NCBI RefSeq assembly: GCF_016031655.1 | Contig: NZ_JACCHQ010000020.1 | Span: 1 to 64,000, forward strand | From: Bradyrhizobium glycinis | GTDB taxonomy: Bacteria; Pseudomonadota; Alphaproteobacteria; Rhizobiales; Xanthobacteraceae | Length of the DNA: 64,000 bases | Direction of reading: 5' to 3' | Shown here: one piece after another, positions 36,681 through 46,428 of the stretch | How the letters are laid out: each line of letters begins with the position of its first letter | Position numbering within the stretch: position 1 is the first letter of the stretch | Program-made: the position numbers and the translations under genes | Notes under the pieces: generated by a model | Databases searched by the model: none | Seen by the model: only the letters and a program-made list of their open reading frames with translations | What the model was told of the DNA's origin: nothing

Positions 36681-36941
36681 TCAGCCACCTGCCTGATCGA
36701 ACACGGATCGGCAGGCCTCGCTGAGGCTGGCGCGGTTGCGACGCAGGCAGGCGGTGATGGCGCGGACGTTGGGGATCTCGCCGGCGCAGAGCCGGTAGAC
36801 GTCGGGGGTACAGGCCCGCCGCTGCTCCGCCGTTCCCTGTGCATGGGCGGCGGAGGCAAACAGCGTCAGGAACAGCCCGACTGTTGAGGCGCCCCGCGCC
36901 CGGCTTTTCACGCCCGCAAACCGCAAGAACCTTGCCTTCAT
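36681..36941 (-). CDS. Small secreted cysteine-containing protein
   Basis: An 86-residue protein with a signal peptide (VGLFLTLFASAAHA before Gln) and a mature part of about 50 residues holding four cysteines, CTPDVYRLCAGEIP then CLRRNR and EACRSVF. The C-x7-C...C-x9-C spacing resembles the small Cys-rich exported proteins seen in bradyrhizobia, probably with two disulphides. The ATG at 36939-36941 fits the signal peptide better than an earlier start. Function unknown. Confidence 0.75.
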   Translation of the reverse strand: MKARFLRFAGVKSRARGASTVGLFLTLFASAAHAQGTAEQRRACTPDVYRLCAGEIPNVRAITACLRRNRASLSEACRSVFDQAGG

Positions 36942-37203
36942 GACCAGTCTCCCGCTCTGCCCTGCCCGCTCCGGCCTGCATTGGCCGGCATGGGGCAAAG
37001 GGGTAGGAGAAATAAACCGCCGGGAATGTGATCTCTTTCACGCCCGCTGCGCGGCGGCGGCACGTAGGCTTGCCCCGGGGATTTTCAGGAATCGCTAACC
37101 ATTCGGCTGCCGATCGCCGCATCGTTAAAATGCGAACGATCGGGTCAATCCGGAAACAAACGTGCTTTGCGACATTGCGCCATCCGCGTTCTGCGAGGGT
37201 GTG

Positions 37204-37398
37204 ATGAGCGAAGCCGAATTCAATTTGCTGCTGGATGCTGTCCGGGACGCCATGACCTTTGAGGATTTCGCGCCTGTGCCGGTGGAGGAATACGTGCCCC
37301 GCTCGTGGCGCTTCGACGCGACGCCCAAAGCTGCCAATGACAACGAGGGCGCCTGGCCCCTCCTGCCCTTTCCCGACGGCTGGTACGCGGCCTGCTGA
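37204..37398 (+). CDS. Small hypothetical protein
   Basis: A 64-residue soluble protein. The ATG at 37204 is preceded by GAGGGTGTG. It contains EFNLLLDAVRDAMTFEDFAP, then a Pro- and Trp-rich C-terminal half (VPRSWRF, WPLLPFPDGWYAAC). No family is recognised. Composition and ribosome binding site suggest a genuine gene. It is divergent from the Cys-rich secreted protein gene and about 80 bases from the convergent next small gene. Confidence 0.5.
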   Translation: MSEAEFNLLLDAVRDAMTFEDFAPVPVEEYVPRSWRFDATPKAANDNEGAWPLLPFPDGWYAAC

Positions 37399-37479
37399 GG
37401 CCGACTTCTCGTAAGCGGATGCGGCTCGCCCTGCGGGCGGCCGGGCCTCAGCGAGCCCCCACGCCCGGTGCAACGACGA

Positions 37480-37659
37480 TCAATTCTTGACTCGCTCTTC
37501 ACCGTCCCGCGGTGCCCGCTCGGGTACCGCCGGCGGGAAGATGCTGTCGTAGATCGCGCGCGCCTCACGAATGAGACGGGCCCTCTCCAGCTCGGATTTC
37601 GAGACAAATCGGACGATTTCGCCCACGTGCTCTCCAGCGCTCGTTGATGGGACATGCAT
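37480..37659 (-). CDS. Small hypothetical protein
   Basis: A 59-residue protein starting at ATG 37659, with VGEIVRFVSKSELERARLIR and AIYDSIFPP. This helical pattern recurs in small proteins of rhizobia as far as I recall, but no function is known. The longer frame upstream runs into the tRNA-Cys gene and is not used. The ribosome binding site is weak, which lowers confidence. Confidence 0.5.
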   Translation of the reverse strand: MHVPSTSAGEHVGEIVRFVSKSELERARLIREARAIYDSIFPPAVPERAPRDGEERVKN

Positions 37660-37806
37660 CACTTCGCAGATGCGAAGTCTGTGCCATCCGAACTGAATCG
37701 CGGGTTTCCGCCAAGCCCCGGACAAATCCGGTGGGCGCGGCCCGTCAGGCCTTGCTTGAAAGCCAAGGCAAACTCGCATTTTTGCTGGAAAATCAGAAGC
37801 TTGTGA

Positions 37807-37880
37807 TGGAGGCCACGACCAGAATTGAACTGGTGTACACGGTTTTGCAGACCGTTGCGTAACCACTCCGCCACGTGGCC
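37807..37880 (-). tRNA. tRNA-Cys (anticodon GCA)
   Basis: A 74-base cloverleaf on the minus strand. The acceptor stem GGCCACG/CGTGGCC is perfect, the anticodon loop CTGCAAA contains GCA, the T-arm shows GGTTCAATTC-type geometry with a CCAG/CTGG stem, the discriminator is T and CCA is encoded. Confidence 0.96.
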
Positions 37881-37964
37881 CCGTAAGGGCGGACCAATAT
37901 AGGGGATCAATGGCTTAGGCAACCCCACGGCCCGCGGGTAGCACAGCGAAATGTCCAGCCGAAA

Positions 37965-38705
37965 TCAGGCGCGCTTGCGGCGTCGGAAGTCGCGCCGGCG
38001 GCCCTTGGGCGCGGGCTTGGGTGCCAGTTCCGGCATCTCGGCCTGGACCTCGCGGTAGCGAGCCAGCATCCGTTCGAAACTGGCATGAAGCGTCTCGGCG
38101 ATATCAGGGCGCCGCTCGAGGCCGGCGAGGATCGTCGCGGCGGCTTCGATCGTCGAGAGGCCGTCGCGGCGCGGCTCCTTGCGCAAGCGCCCGTAGCGAG
38201 AGGGATGTGCCGGATTGAGGATCACGCGCTGGCATTTCAGCATCCAGGGATTGCGCCACCACAGCGCCTTGGCCTGGCTCCAGGTGCCGTCGAGCAGCAC
38301 CACGCCCTCGAGCTTGCCGAGGATCGCGCGCTGGTTCTCCGCGACCTCGCCCTTGCGGTTGAGCGCGACGATCTCACCTTCGGCATCGAGATCGGCCGCG
38401 CGTGCCGAGCCGAGATAGAGCACCGCCCAGTGCGAAGCATTCTCGACCGGCCGTCCCAGCGCCTTGGACAGGCTCGGCCAGGACAGGCCGACCCGCACCG
38501 TGGCATCGGCAAAATGCCTGGCCAGCAGCCGCGCCGTGCCGAGTGCCCTGTCCTGCTCCTGCGGATGCTGCAGGATCAGGAGCGAGAGCCGATTCTCGAT
38601 CGGCGTCACGCTGTCGCAAATGCACAGCGGCATCGGCTTCTGGCAATGCGGGCATTCGGGGATCGGCTCGGCCGGCGCGGCGGCAGTGTCGGGCGGATTG
38701 GACAT
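37965..38705 (-). CDS. DTW-domain protein (tRNA-uridine aminocarboxypropyltransferase-like)
   Basis: A 246-residue protein of the DTW family, members of which add an aminocarboxypropyl group to uridine in tRNA using SAM. The signature is seen as LLDGTWSQAKALWWRNPWM. An N-terminal CPHCQKPMPLCIC cluster probably binds zinc, and NPAHPSRYGRLRKEP is a family element. The C-terminal tail is basic (RRRDFRRRKRA), fitting RNA binding. The ATG at 38705 is preferred over one 36 bases upstream. The gene is on the same strand as the RND genes and follows them by 37 bases. Confidence 0.85.
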   Translation of the reverse strand: MSNPPDTAAAPAEPIPECPHCQKPMPLCICDSVTPIENRLSLLILQHPQEQDRALGTARLLARHFADATVRVGLSWPSLSKALGRPVENASHWAVLYLGSARAADLDAEGEIVALNRKGEVAENQRAILGKLEGVVLLDGTWSQAKALWWRNPWMLKCQRVILNPAHPSRYGRLRKEPRRDGLSTIEAAATILAGLERRPDIAETLHASFERMLARYREVQAEMPELAPKPAPKGRRRDFRRRKRA

Positions 38706-38742
38706 GATCGCCGCTATACGCTTCGCGCGGCGCTGCAACAAC

Positions 38743-41700
38743 CTATTCCGCTGGTGCCGCCAGCGGACGCGGCTCGGAGCGGCGCCGCAGGCGGTCGATC
38801 AGGAGGTAGATCACGGGCGTCGTGTACAGCGTCAGGATCTGCGAGACGAACAGGCCGCCGATGATGGTGATGCCGAGTGGCCGGCGCAGTTCCGTGCCGG
38901 GGCCGGTCGCGATCACCAGCGGAATGCCGGCAAACAGCGCCGCCATGGTCGTCATCAGGATCGGGCGGAAGCGCGCTTGGCAGGCCTCGAAGATCGCCTC
39001 GGCCGAGGACAGCCCGCGCTGGCGCTCGGCATCGAGCGCGAAGTCCACCATCATGATGCCGTTCTTCTTGACGATGCCGATCAAGAGGATGATGCCGACG
39101 AAGGCGATCACCGTAAGCGGCGTGTTGGTGAGCTGCAAGGCGAGCAGCGCACCTAAGCCGGCCGAGGGCAGCGTCGAGATGATCGTGAGCGGATGGGCGA
39201 GGCTCTCATAGAGCACCCCGAGCACGATATACATCGCGACCAGTGCGCCGAGGATCAGGAGCGGCTGGCGGCCGCTGGTCCTGGCGAAGTCGCCGGCATT
39301 GCCGTCGAAGCTGCCGCGAATGCCTTCGGGCATGTGCAACTCGTCGACCGCACGCTGGATGTTCTGGGTCGCCGCCTGAAGCGGCACGTCCGGCATCAGG
39401 TTGAAGGACACCGTGGTCGATGGGAACGACTGCGAATGATAGACGGCGAGCGCAGCGAGCCCGCGCGTCGCGCGCACCACGGCCGACAGCGGCACCTGCG
39501 CATCTCCCGCGCCGGCGACGTAGATGCGATCGAGATTGGAGGGGTCGACCTGGAACTTCGGGTCGATCTCCAGCACGGTCATGTACTGGTTGCGCTGGGT
39601 GTAGATGATGGAGATCTGCCGCTGCGCGAAAGCATTGTTCAGCGCGTTGTCGATGTCCTGGACCCTGACGCCGAGCGCGGACGCCTTCTGGCGGTCGATG
39701 GAGAGCGTCAGCTGCAGCCCGCCGGGGTCACGATCGCTGGAGATGTCGGTGATGCCCTCCACGCTCTCCATGCGCTTGGCCACGATCGGCGCCCATGTCT
39801 GCAGCAGGCCGAGATCGGTGCTGGTGAGCGTATATTGGTAGTCGGAATCGCTCTGCCGCCCGCCGGCGCGCACGTCCTGGGCGGCGAACATGAAGAGGCG
39901 GATGCCGGGCACGGGATACAGTGCCCGCCTGAGCCGGTCGATCACGACCTGCGTCGATACGTGGGCGCGCTCCTCCGGCGGTTTCAGGCTGATGAACATG
40001 GTGCCGCGGTTCGAGGTCGCCGGCCCTGGGCCCCCGCCTCCGGTGCCGACGGTCGAGCCGATGCCGGCCACGGCCGGATCCTGCATCACGATCTCGGCGA
40101 GCCGCTGCTGCAGGCCGAGCATCGACTGGAACGAGATGTCCGCCGAGGCGCGCGTCGCGCCGATGATGAAGCCGGAATCGTCCGTCGGGAAGTAGCCCTT
40201 GGGGACCTTGATGTAGAGCGTCACCGTGAGCGCGATGGTGGCGAAGAACACCAGCAGCGTCAGCAGCGGGAATTCCAGCACGGTGCGCAGGCTGCGGGCG
40301 TAGAACGCGATGGTGCGCGACAGCGCGCCTTCAACGATGCGGTCGAACAGCGTTGCCGTGCCGGAGGTGGTCTGCCGGATGTAATGGGCGCAGATCATCG
40401 GCGTGACCGTCAGCGACACCAGCGTCGAGACCAGGATGGCGAAGGTCAGCGTCAGCGAGAATTCGCGCAAGAGTCGGCCGACGACGCCGTCCATGAAGAT
40501 CAGCGGCGTGAAGGCCGCGATCAGCGACAGGCTGATCGAGACCACGGTGAAGCCGATCTGCTTGGCGCCCTCCTGCGCCGCCCGGAATGGCCGCATGCCC
40601 TGCTCCAGGTTGCGGAACATGTTCTCGATCATGACAATGGCGTCGTCGACGACGAAGCCGACGGAGATGGCGAGCGCCATCAGCGACAAATTGTCGATGG
40701 AGAAGCCCGCGACCCACATGCCGGCGCAAGTGCCGGCGAGTGCCAGCGGCACCGAGATGCCGGCCGCGATGGTCGGCGTCAGCCGCCGCAAGAATACGAA
40801 CACGACGACCATCACCAGGACCGCTGTCGCCAGCAGCGTCCATTGCATGTCCAGCACGCTGGCGCGGATCGTGCCGGTCCGATCGACCAGGGTGGAGATC
40901 TCGACCCCGGCCGGGATCCACTGCTTCAGCTCGGGGATCAGCGCCTTGACCCGGTCGACGGTGTCGATGACGTTGGCATCGCCCTGCTTGGTGATCTGGA
41001 TCAGGACCGCCGGTTGCTTGTTGAACCAGGCGATCGAGCGGACGTTGCGGACGGAATCCTCGATATCGGCAACGTCGGACAGCCGCACGAAATTGGTGCC
41101 CGAGCTCTTGATGACGATGTCGCGGAACTCCTTCGCCGTGCGCATCTGCCTGTTCAGCGACAGCGTCTCGCTCTGGCGCTCGCCTTCGAAGATGCCGACG
41201 GGGCCGAGTGCGTTGGCGCCGATGATCGCCGTCCGCACGTCGTCGGTCGAGATTCCGGCATTGGACAGCGCAACCGGGTTGAGCTGCACGCGCACGGCCG
41301 GCTGGTCGGCGCCGGAGATCGACACGTTGCCGACGCCCGGCACCTGGGAGATGCGTTGCGCCAGCACGGTATCGGCGACGTCGTAGATCGCCGAGGGAGA
41401 AATCGTCTTGGAGGTCAACGCCAGCACGAAGATGGGTGCGCCGGCCGTGTTCGCCTTGCGGAAACGCGGCAGCGTCGGCAGGTCGCTCGGCAGGTCGACC
41501 ATCGCGGCGTTGATGGCCGCCTGCACGTCGCGCGCGGCCTTGTCGATGTTGCGGCCGATGTCGAACTGGAGCTGGATGCTGGTCGTGCCGAGGCTCGAGG
41601 TCGAGGTGATCTGGTTGATACCAGCGATCTCTCCCAACCGCCGCTCCAGTGGTGAAGCCACCGTCGCCGCCATCACGGACGGGTCGGCGCCGGGCCGGCT

Positions 41701-41850
41701 GGCGGAGACGAAGATGGCGGGGAAGTCGACGTTCGGGACCGAGGCGACGGGCAGGAACTCGTAGGCGACGACACCCAGCAGGAACAGCCCGATCGACAGC
41801 AGCGTGGTCGCGACCGGACGGCGGATGAAGGGCTCCGAGATCGATGCCAT
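38743..41850 (-). CDS. RND multidrug efflux permease, MdtC-like
   Basis: A 1035-residue inner-membrane RND transporter driven by protons. It has 12 expected membrane helices in two halves and large periplasmic loops. The TM4 motif FVVDDAIVMIENM carries the proton-relay Asp pair. Family pieces include SEPFIRRPVATTLLSIGLFL at the N-terminus. The start overlaps the stop of the upstream permease (TGATG, 41848-41852), so translation is coupled. Two adjacent RND permeases form a heteromeric MdtBC-type trimer. The substrate range is not readable from sequence. Confidence 0.95.
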   Translation of the reverse strand: MASISEPFIRRPVATTLLSIGLFLLGVVAYEFLPVASVPNVDFPAIFVSASRPGADPSVMAATVASPLERRLGEIAGINQITSTSSLGTTSIQLQFDIGRNIDKAARDVQAAINAAMVDLPSDLPTLPRFRKANTAGAPIFVLALTSKTISPSAIYDVADTVLAQRISQVPGVGNVSISGADQPAVRVQLNPVALSNAGISTDDVRTAIIGANALGPVGIFEGERQSETLSLNRQMRTAKEFRDIVIKSSGTNFVRLSDVADIEDSVRNVRSIAWFNKQPAVLIQITKQGDANVIDTVDRVKALIPELKQWIPAGVEISTLVDRTGTIRASVLDMQWTLLATAVLVMVVVFVFLRRLTPTIAAGISVPLALAGTCAGMWVAGFSIDNLSLMALAISVGFVVDDAIVMIENMFRNLEQGMRPFRAAQEGAKQIGFTVVSISLSLIAAFTPLIFMDGVVGRLLREFSLTLTFAILVSTLVSLTVTPMICAHYIRQTTSGTATLFDRIVEGALSRTIAFYARSLRTVLEFPLLTLLVFFATIALTVTLYIKVPKGYFPTDDSGFIIGATRASADISFQSMLGLQQRLAEIVMQDPAVAGIGSTVGTGGGGPGPATSNRGTMFISLKPPEERAHVSTQVVIDRLRRALYPVPGIRLFMFAAQDVRAGGRQSDSDYQYTLTSTDLGLLQTWAPIVAKRMESVEGITDISSDRDPGGLQLTLSIDRQKASALGVRVQDIDNALNNAFAQRQISIIYTQRNQYMTVLEIDPKFQVDPSNLDRIYVAGAGDAQVPLSAVVRATRGLAALAVYHSQSFPSTTVSFNLMPDVPLQAATQNIQRAVDELHMPEGIRGSFDGNAGDFARTSGRQPLLILGALVAMYIVLGVLYESLAHPLTIISTLPSAGLGALLALQLTNTPLTVIAFVGIILLIGIVKKNGIMMVDFALDAERQRGLSSAEAIFEACQARFRPILMTTMAALFAGIPLVIATGPGTELRRPLGITIIGGLFVSQILTLYTTPVIYLLIDRLRRRSEPRPLAAPAE

Positions 41851-44800
41851 CACTGCATCCCCTCGGTCGCGCCGGCGACCGGCGGACCGCCGGATCCGGC
41901 CGGCGGCAGCGCCTGCTCGAGACGACGGTTGATGCGGTCGAGCGCCAGATAGATCACGGGCGTCGTGTAAAGTGTCAGTAGCTGGCTGAGCAGCAGACCG
42001 CCGATGATGGAGATGCCGAGCGGAAAGCGCAGCTCGGCGCCGGTGCCGCTCTCGATTGCGAGCGGCAGCGCCCCGAACAGCGCCGCCAGCGTCGTCATCA
42101 TGATCGGGCGGAAGCGCAAGAGACAGGCCTGCACGATCGCTTCATTGGGCGACAGGCCCTTCCCGCGCTCGGCCTCGAGCGCAAAGTCGATCATCATGAT
42201 CGCGTTCTTCTTGACGATGCCCATCAAGAGAATGATTCCGATCAGGCCGATCACCGAGAGGTCCTGGCCGCACAGCATCAGCGCCAGGATGGCGCCGACG
42301 CCGGCCGACGGCAGCGTCGACAGGATCGTGATCGGATGGATATAGCTCTCGTAGAGCACCCCTAACACGATGTAGATCGTGATGACGGCGGCGAGCAGCA
42401 GCCAGGGCTGGCCGGCGAGCGCCTTGGCGAATTCGGCGGCATCGCCGGCATAGACACCGACGATGCTGCCCGGCATGCCGATGCGGGTCTCGATCACCTT
42501 CACGGCTTCGACAGCATCGCCGAGCGCCGCGCCCGGCGCCAGGTTGAAGCTTAGCGACACCGACGGGAATTGCGCCTGGTGCGAGATCGCGAGCGGCGCG
42601 GTCGTCCGCTTCAGCGTCGCCACGGCCGACAGCGGCACCTGGGCATTGGGCGCGCCGGCAGTGGCGCTCGCGGCGCCCGGCAGATAGAGCTTTGACAGAA
42701 TCGAGGGATCGCGCTGATACATCGGCAGCGCCTCCAGCACCACGCGGTACTGGTTGGCCTGACCGTAGATGGTCGAGATCTGCCGCTGCGCGAAGGCATC
42801 GTTCAGCGTGTCAGTGATTGCTTGCAGGTTCACGCCGAGCTGGCCGGCGCGCGTGCGGTCGACATCGAGCTGCGCCCGCAGGCCGCCCTCCTGCGCCTCC
42901 GACGAGACGTCCCGGAACAGGGGATCGCGCCGCATCTCCGCAACCAGCTTGCGCGCCCATTCCGAGACCAGCGTCGCATCGGTGCCGGTCAGCGTGTACT
43001 GGTATTGTGAGCGGCTCGACTGGGTCGAGATCTGCACGTCCTGCACCGGCTGGAAATAGACCGTCATGCCGGGGATACCGGAGACCCGCTCCTTCAGCCG
43101 GGCCACGACCACGCTGACATCGTCGCGGCGCTCGCCGCGCGGCCGCAAGCTCATGACGAGGCGGCCGACATTGGTGGTCGGGTTGACGGAGCCCGCACCG
43201 ATCACCGAGACCACGCCGACCACATCAGGGTCGGCCCTGATGGCATCGGCCGCCTCGGCCTGCCGCCTCTTCATCTCCGCAAACGACACGTCGGGCCCCG
43301 CCTCCGTCACGGCCGTGATCGAGGCGGTGTCCTGCAGCGGCAGGAAGCCCTTGGGCGCGACGACATAGAGCACCAGGGTCGCGATCAGCGTGGCGAAGGT
43401 CACGACCAGCGTGGCGCGCTGGCGCTCCAGCACCCACAAAAGCGAGCTGTGATAGGCATCGACCGTACGGTCGATGAAGCGGCTGATCGTGGCCAGTCCC
43501 GGCACGGCCAGCTCCTCGTGCGCGTGCTTGAGCAGCCGCGAGCACATCATCGGCGTCAGCGTCAGCGAGACCACCGCCGAGGTCACGACCGCAATCGTCA
43601 AGGTCAGCGCAAATTCGCGGAACATGCGCCCGACGAGGCCCGACATGAACAGGAGCGGAATGAAGACCGCAATCAGCGACACCGTCAGCGAGATCACGGT
43701 GAAGCCGATCTCGCTGGCGCCCTTGCGGGAAGCTTCCATGGCGCCGTCGCCATTTTCCATGTGGCGCACGATGTTCTCGATCATCACGATGGCATCGTCG
43801 ACGACAAATCCGGTGCCGATCGTGAGCGCCATCAGCGACAGATTGTCGAGGCTGAAGCCGGCAAAATACATGATGCCGAAGCTCGTGATCAGCGACAGCG
43901 GCAGCGCGACGCCGGCGATCACGGTCGCGCGCAACGAACGCAGGAACAGCAGCACGACCAGCGTCACCAGCACGACGGCAAGGACCAGCGTGAACTGCAC
44001 GTCGCGCACCGAGGCTCGGATGGTGACGGTGCGGTCGGAGACGATGGTGAGGTTCACGCCGGCCGGGATCGCGCGCTGCAGTTTCGGGATCTCGGCGCGG
44101 ATCTGGCTGACGACGTCGATGACGTTGGCGCCGGGCTGGCGCTGGATGTCGAGGATGACGGCCGGCGTGCCCTGGTACCAGCCGCCGGTGCGGTCGTTCT
44201 CGAGGCCATCGACGATCTGGGCGACGTCGGCAATGGTCACCGGCGAGCCGTTGCGATAGGCGATGATGACGGGCTTGTAGGCTTCGGCCGCCGCGATCTG
44301 GTCGTTGGCGGCGATGATGTAGGATTGCTGTGCGCCGTCGAGCGAGCCTTTCGGCCCCGAGACATTGGCATTGGCGATCGCAGTGCGCAGATCTTCCATC
44401 GCGATGCCGTAGGCTGCAAGGCGTGCAAGATCAGCCTGAATCCGCACGGCCGGCTTCAGCCCGCCGAGCACGGACACGCGCCCGACGCCGGAGATCTGGC
44501 TCAAACGTTGCGCCAGAATGGTGTCGGCGATGTCGCTCATCACCCGCAGCGAGATCGTGTCCGAGCGCAGCGCCAGCGTCATCACCGGCGCATCCGCCGG
44601 ATTCACCTTGGCGTAGGTCGGTGGGTAAGGCAGCGTCCTCGGCAGCACGCCCGCGGCGGCATTGATCGCGGCCTGCACGTCCTGCGTCGCCCCGTCGATG
44701 TCGCGGTTTAGGTCGAACTGCAGCGAGATCTGGCTGACGCCGAACGAGCTCGTCGAGTTCATCGCCGAGAGCGACGGGATCTGCCCGAGCTGCCGCTCCA

Positions 44801-44999
44801 GCGGCGCGGTGATCAGCGACGCGATCACGTCCGGACTCGCGCCCGGCAGCTGCGTCGTCACCTGCACGGTCGGGAAATCGACCTGCGGCAGCGCCGAGAC
44901 CGGCAGGGCGAAATAGCCCAGCAGCCCGCCGATCAGAAGCGCGATGCCGAGCAGCGAAGTCGCGATCGGCCGGCGGATGAAGGGTTCGGAGACACCCAT
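41850..44999 (-). CDS. RND multidrug efflux permease, MdtB-like
   Basis: A 1049-residue RND permease, paralogous to the downstream one. It begins GVSEPFIRRPIATSLLGIAL, has the TM4 stretch TGFVVDDAIVMIENIV, and ends in a proline- and glycine-rich tail. Together with the MdtC-like protein it is expected to form the heteromeric pump. It follows the adaptor gene with a 37-base gap. Both permeases are complete, with no frameshift. Confidence 0.95.
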   Translation of the reverse strand: MGVSEPFIRRPIATSLLGIALLIGGLLGYFALPVSALPQVDFPTVQVTTQLPGASPDVIASLITAPLERQLGQIPSLSAMNSTSSFGVSQISLQFDLNRDIDGATQDVQAAINAAAGVLPRTLPYPPTYAKVNPADAPVMTLALRSDTISLRVMSDIADTILAQRLSQISGVGRVSVLGGLKPAVRIQADLARLAAYGIAMEDLRTAIANANVSGPKGSLDGAQQSYIIAANDQIAAAEAYKPVIIAYRNGSPVTIADVAQIVDGLENDRTGGWYQGTPAVILDIQRQPGANVIDVVSQIRAEIPKLQRAIPAGVNLTIVSDRTVTIRASVRDVQFTLVLAVVLVTLVVLLFLRSLRATVIAGVALPLSLITSFGIMYFAGFSLDNLSLMALTIGTGFVVDDAIVMIENIVRHMENGDGAMEASRKGASEIGFTVISLTVSLIAVFIPLLFMSGLVGRMFREFALTLTIAVVTSAVVSLTLTPMMCSRLLKHAHEELAVPGLATISRFIDRTVDAYHSSLLWVLERQRATLVVTFATLIATLVLYVVAPKGFLPLQDTASITAVTEAGPDVSFAEMKRRQAEAADAIRADPDVVGVVSVIGAGSVNPTTNVGRLVMSLRPRGERRDDVSVVVARLKERVSGIPGMTVYFQPVQDVQISTQSSRSQYQYTLTGTDATLVSEWARKLVAEMRRDPLFRDVSSEAQEGGLRAQLDVDRTRAGQLGVNLQAITDTLNDAFAQRQISTIYGQANQYRVVLEALPMYQRDPSILSKLYLPGAASATAGAPNAQVPLSAVATLKRTTAPLAISHQAQFPSVSLSFNLAPGAALGDAVEAVKVIETRIGMPGSIVGVYAGDAAEFAKALAGQPWLLLAAVITIYIVLGVLYESYIHPITILSTLPSAGVGAILALMLCGQDLSVIGLIGIILLMGIVKKNAIMMIDFALEAERGKGLSPNEAIVQACLLRFRPIMMTTLAALFGALPLAIESGTGAELRFPLGISIIGGLLLSQLLTLYTTPVIYLALDRINRRLEQALPPAGSGGPPVAGATEGMQ

Positions 45000-45036
45000 G
45001 GGTTATGCCTGCCGCTTCAGGCGGCTGTTGTCGGGA

Positions 45037-46428
45037 TCATGGCTGCTTGGCTCCACTTTCCGATGCCCCCGGCCCCGGCGCCGGTCCTGTCTGCCCCTTC
45101 TGGTCGCCTTCGCTGCTCTTGCGCTTGGCGCGCAACTCGCCGTCCTTGCCCTGCTCGTCCTTCTGGCCTTCTTTGGCACCATCCTTCTTCTGGGCGTCCG
45201 GTGCGCGCGAGCGCTTGCGCGGGGCAAGATCGGCCGACGGAGTCTGGTCGTCGCGGCCGACGATCACCTTGGAGCCGTCGGACAGATTTGCGAATCCCGT
45301 GGTGACCACCCTCTCGCTCGCCGACAGGCCGCTGGCGATCACGGCGTCATGCTCGTTCTGCTGGGTCACCGTCACGGGCTTGGCCGAGACGATGTTGTCC
45401 GCGCCGATGACATAGCTGAAAGTGCCGATCGGGCCACGCTGCACCGCCGAGGTCGGCACCACCAACGCCTGCGTCAAGGTCTCGACCTTGAGGCGGACAT
45501 TGACGAACTGGCCCGGCCAGAGCTGGTAATTGGCATTGGGGAATTCGGCCTTGAGCTTGAGCGTGCCGGTGGTCTGGTCGACCTGGTTGTCGATGCCGGT
45601 GAGCTTGCCGGTATCGATCACCGTGATGCCGTCATTGCCGAACACGTCGACCGCGAGCGGCCCCTTCGCCGCCGCCGCGTTGACGCGCATGATCTGCTGT
45701 TGCGGCAGGCTGAACCAGACCGCGATCGGCTGCAATTGCGTGATCACCACGAGGCCCGTGGTGTCGGAAGCATGGATGATGTTGCCCTGGTCGACCAGGC
45801 GCAAGCCGGCGCGGCCCGAGATCGGCGCCACGATCTTGGTGTAGCTCAGCGTCGCCGCCGCGTTGTCGATCGCGGCCTGGTCGGCCTTGACCAGCGCCTC
45901 GGTCTGCGCGACCAGCGCGCGCTGGGTGTCGGCCTGCTGCTTGGAGCCGGCGTTGGAGGCAGCGAGCTGCTCGTAGCGCGCGAGGTCGATGCGTTGGTTG
46001 GCGAGCTGGGCCTGATCCTGCGCCTTCTTGGCAACCGCCTGGTCGTACTGCGCCTGATAGATCGCCGGATCGATCTCGCCGAGCACGTCGCCCTTCTTGA
46101 CGTCCTGGCCTTCCGTGAAGTTGACCGCGATCAGCTTGCCGTCGACCTGCGAGCGCACGGTCACGGTGTTGAGCGCGCGGATCGCGCCGACGCCGTCGAG
46201 ATAAACCGGCACGTCCTGGATGCGCGGGCTCGCCGCCAGCACCGGCACCGGCAGATCGGGGCGCTGATTGCGGTTGTTCGTCTGCTGCTGTTGCAGGGCG
46301 ATCCAGCCGACATAGCCGAGGCCGCCGAGGATCGCGAGGGTGATCAGGGTCATGACGAAGCCGCGGCCGCGCGATCTCTTCGCCGTCCCCTCTCCCGCGC
46401 CCTGCTTGGTGTCCGGCTTAAAGAGCAT
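45037..46428 (-). CDS. RND efflux periplasmic adaptor (MdtA/HlyD family)
   Basis: A 463-residue adaptor linking permease and outer-membrane channel. One N-terminal anchor (FVMTLITLAILGGLGYVGWI) precedes the lipoyl half-motifs (VTVRSQVDGKLIAVNFTEGQ and LSYTKIVAPISGRAGLRLVD), coiled hairpin, beta-barrel and membrane-proximal domains. The last 80 residues are a charged low-complexity tail rich in Lys, Asp, Glu and Gly, unusual for the family. Its start overlaps the outer-membrane gene by 11 bases. Confidence 0.93.
   Translation of the reverse strand: MLFKPDTKQGAGEGTAKRSRGRGFVMTLITLAILGGLGYVGWIALQQQQTNNRNQRPDLPVPVLAASPRIQDVPVYLDGVGAIRALNTVTVRSQVDGKLIAVNFTEGQDVKKGDVLGEIDPAIYQAQYDQAVAKKAQDQAQLANQRIDLARYEQLAASNAGSKQQADTQRALVAQTEALVKADQAAIDNAAATLSYTKIVAPISGRAGLRLVDQGNIIHASDTTGLVVITQLQPIAVWFSLPQQQIMRVNAAAAKGPLAVDVFGNDGITVIDTGKLTGIDNQVDQTTGTLKLKAEFPNANYQLWPGQFVNVRLKVETLTQALVVPTSAVQRGPIGTFSYVIGADNIVSAKPVTVTQQNEHDAVIASGLSASERVVTTGFANLSDGSKVIVGRDDQTPSADLAPRKRSRAPDAQKKDGAKEGQKDEQGKDGELRAKRKSSEGDQKGQTGPAPGPGASESGAKQP

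Noticed and set aside
39193..41655. 820-codon frame opposite the MdtC-like permease
   Set aside because: Arg/Asp/His/Gly-rich antisense composition typical of high-GC shadow frames; the opposite strand encodes a complete RND transporter.
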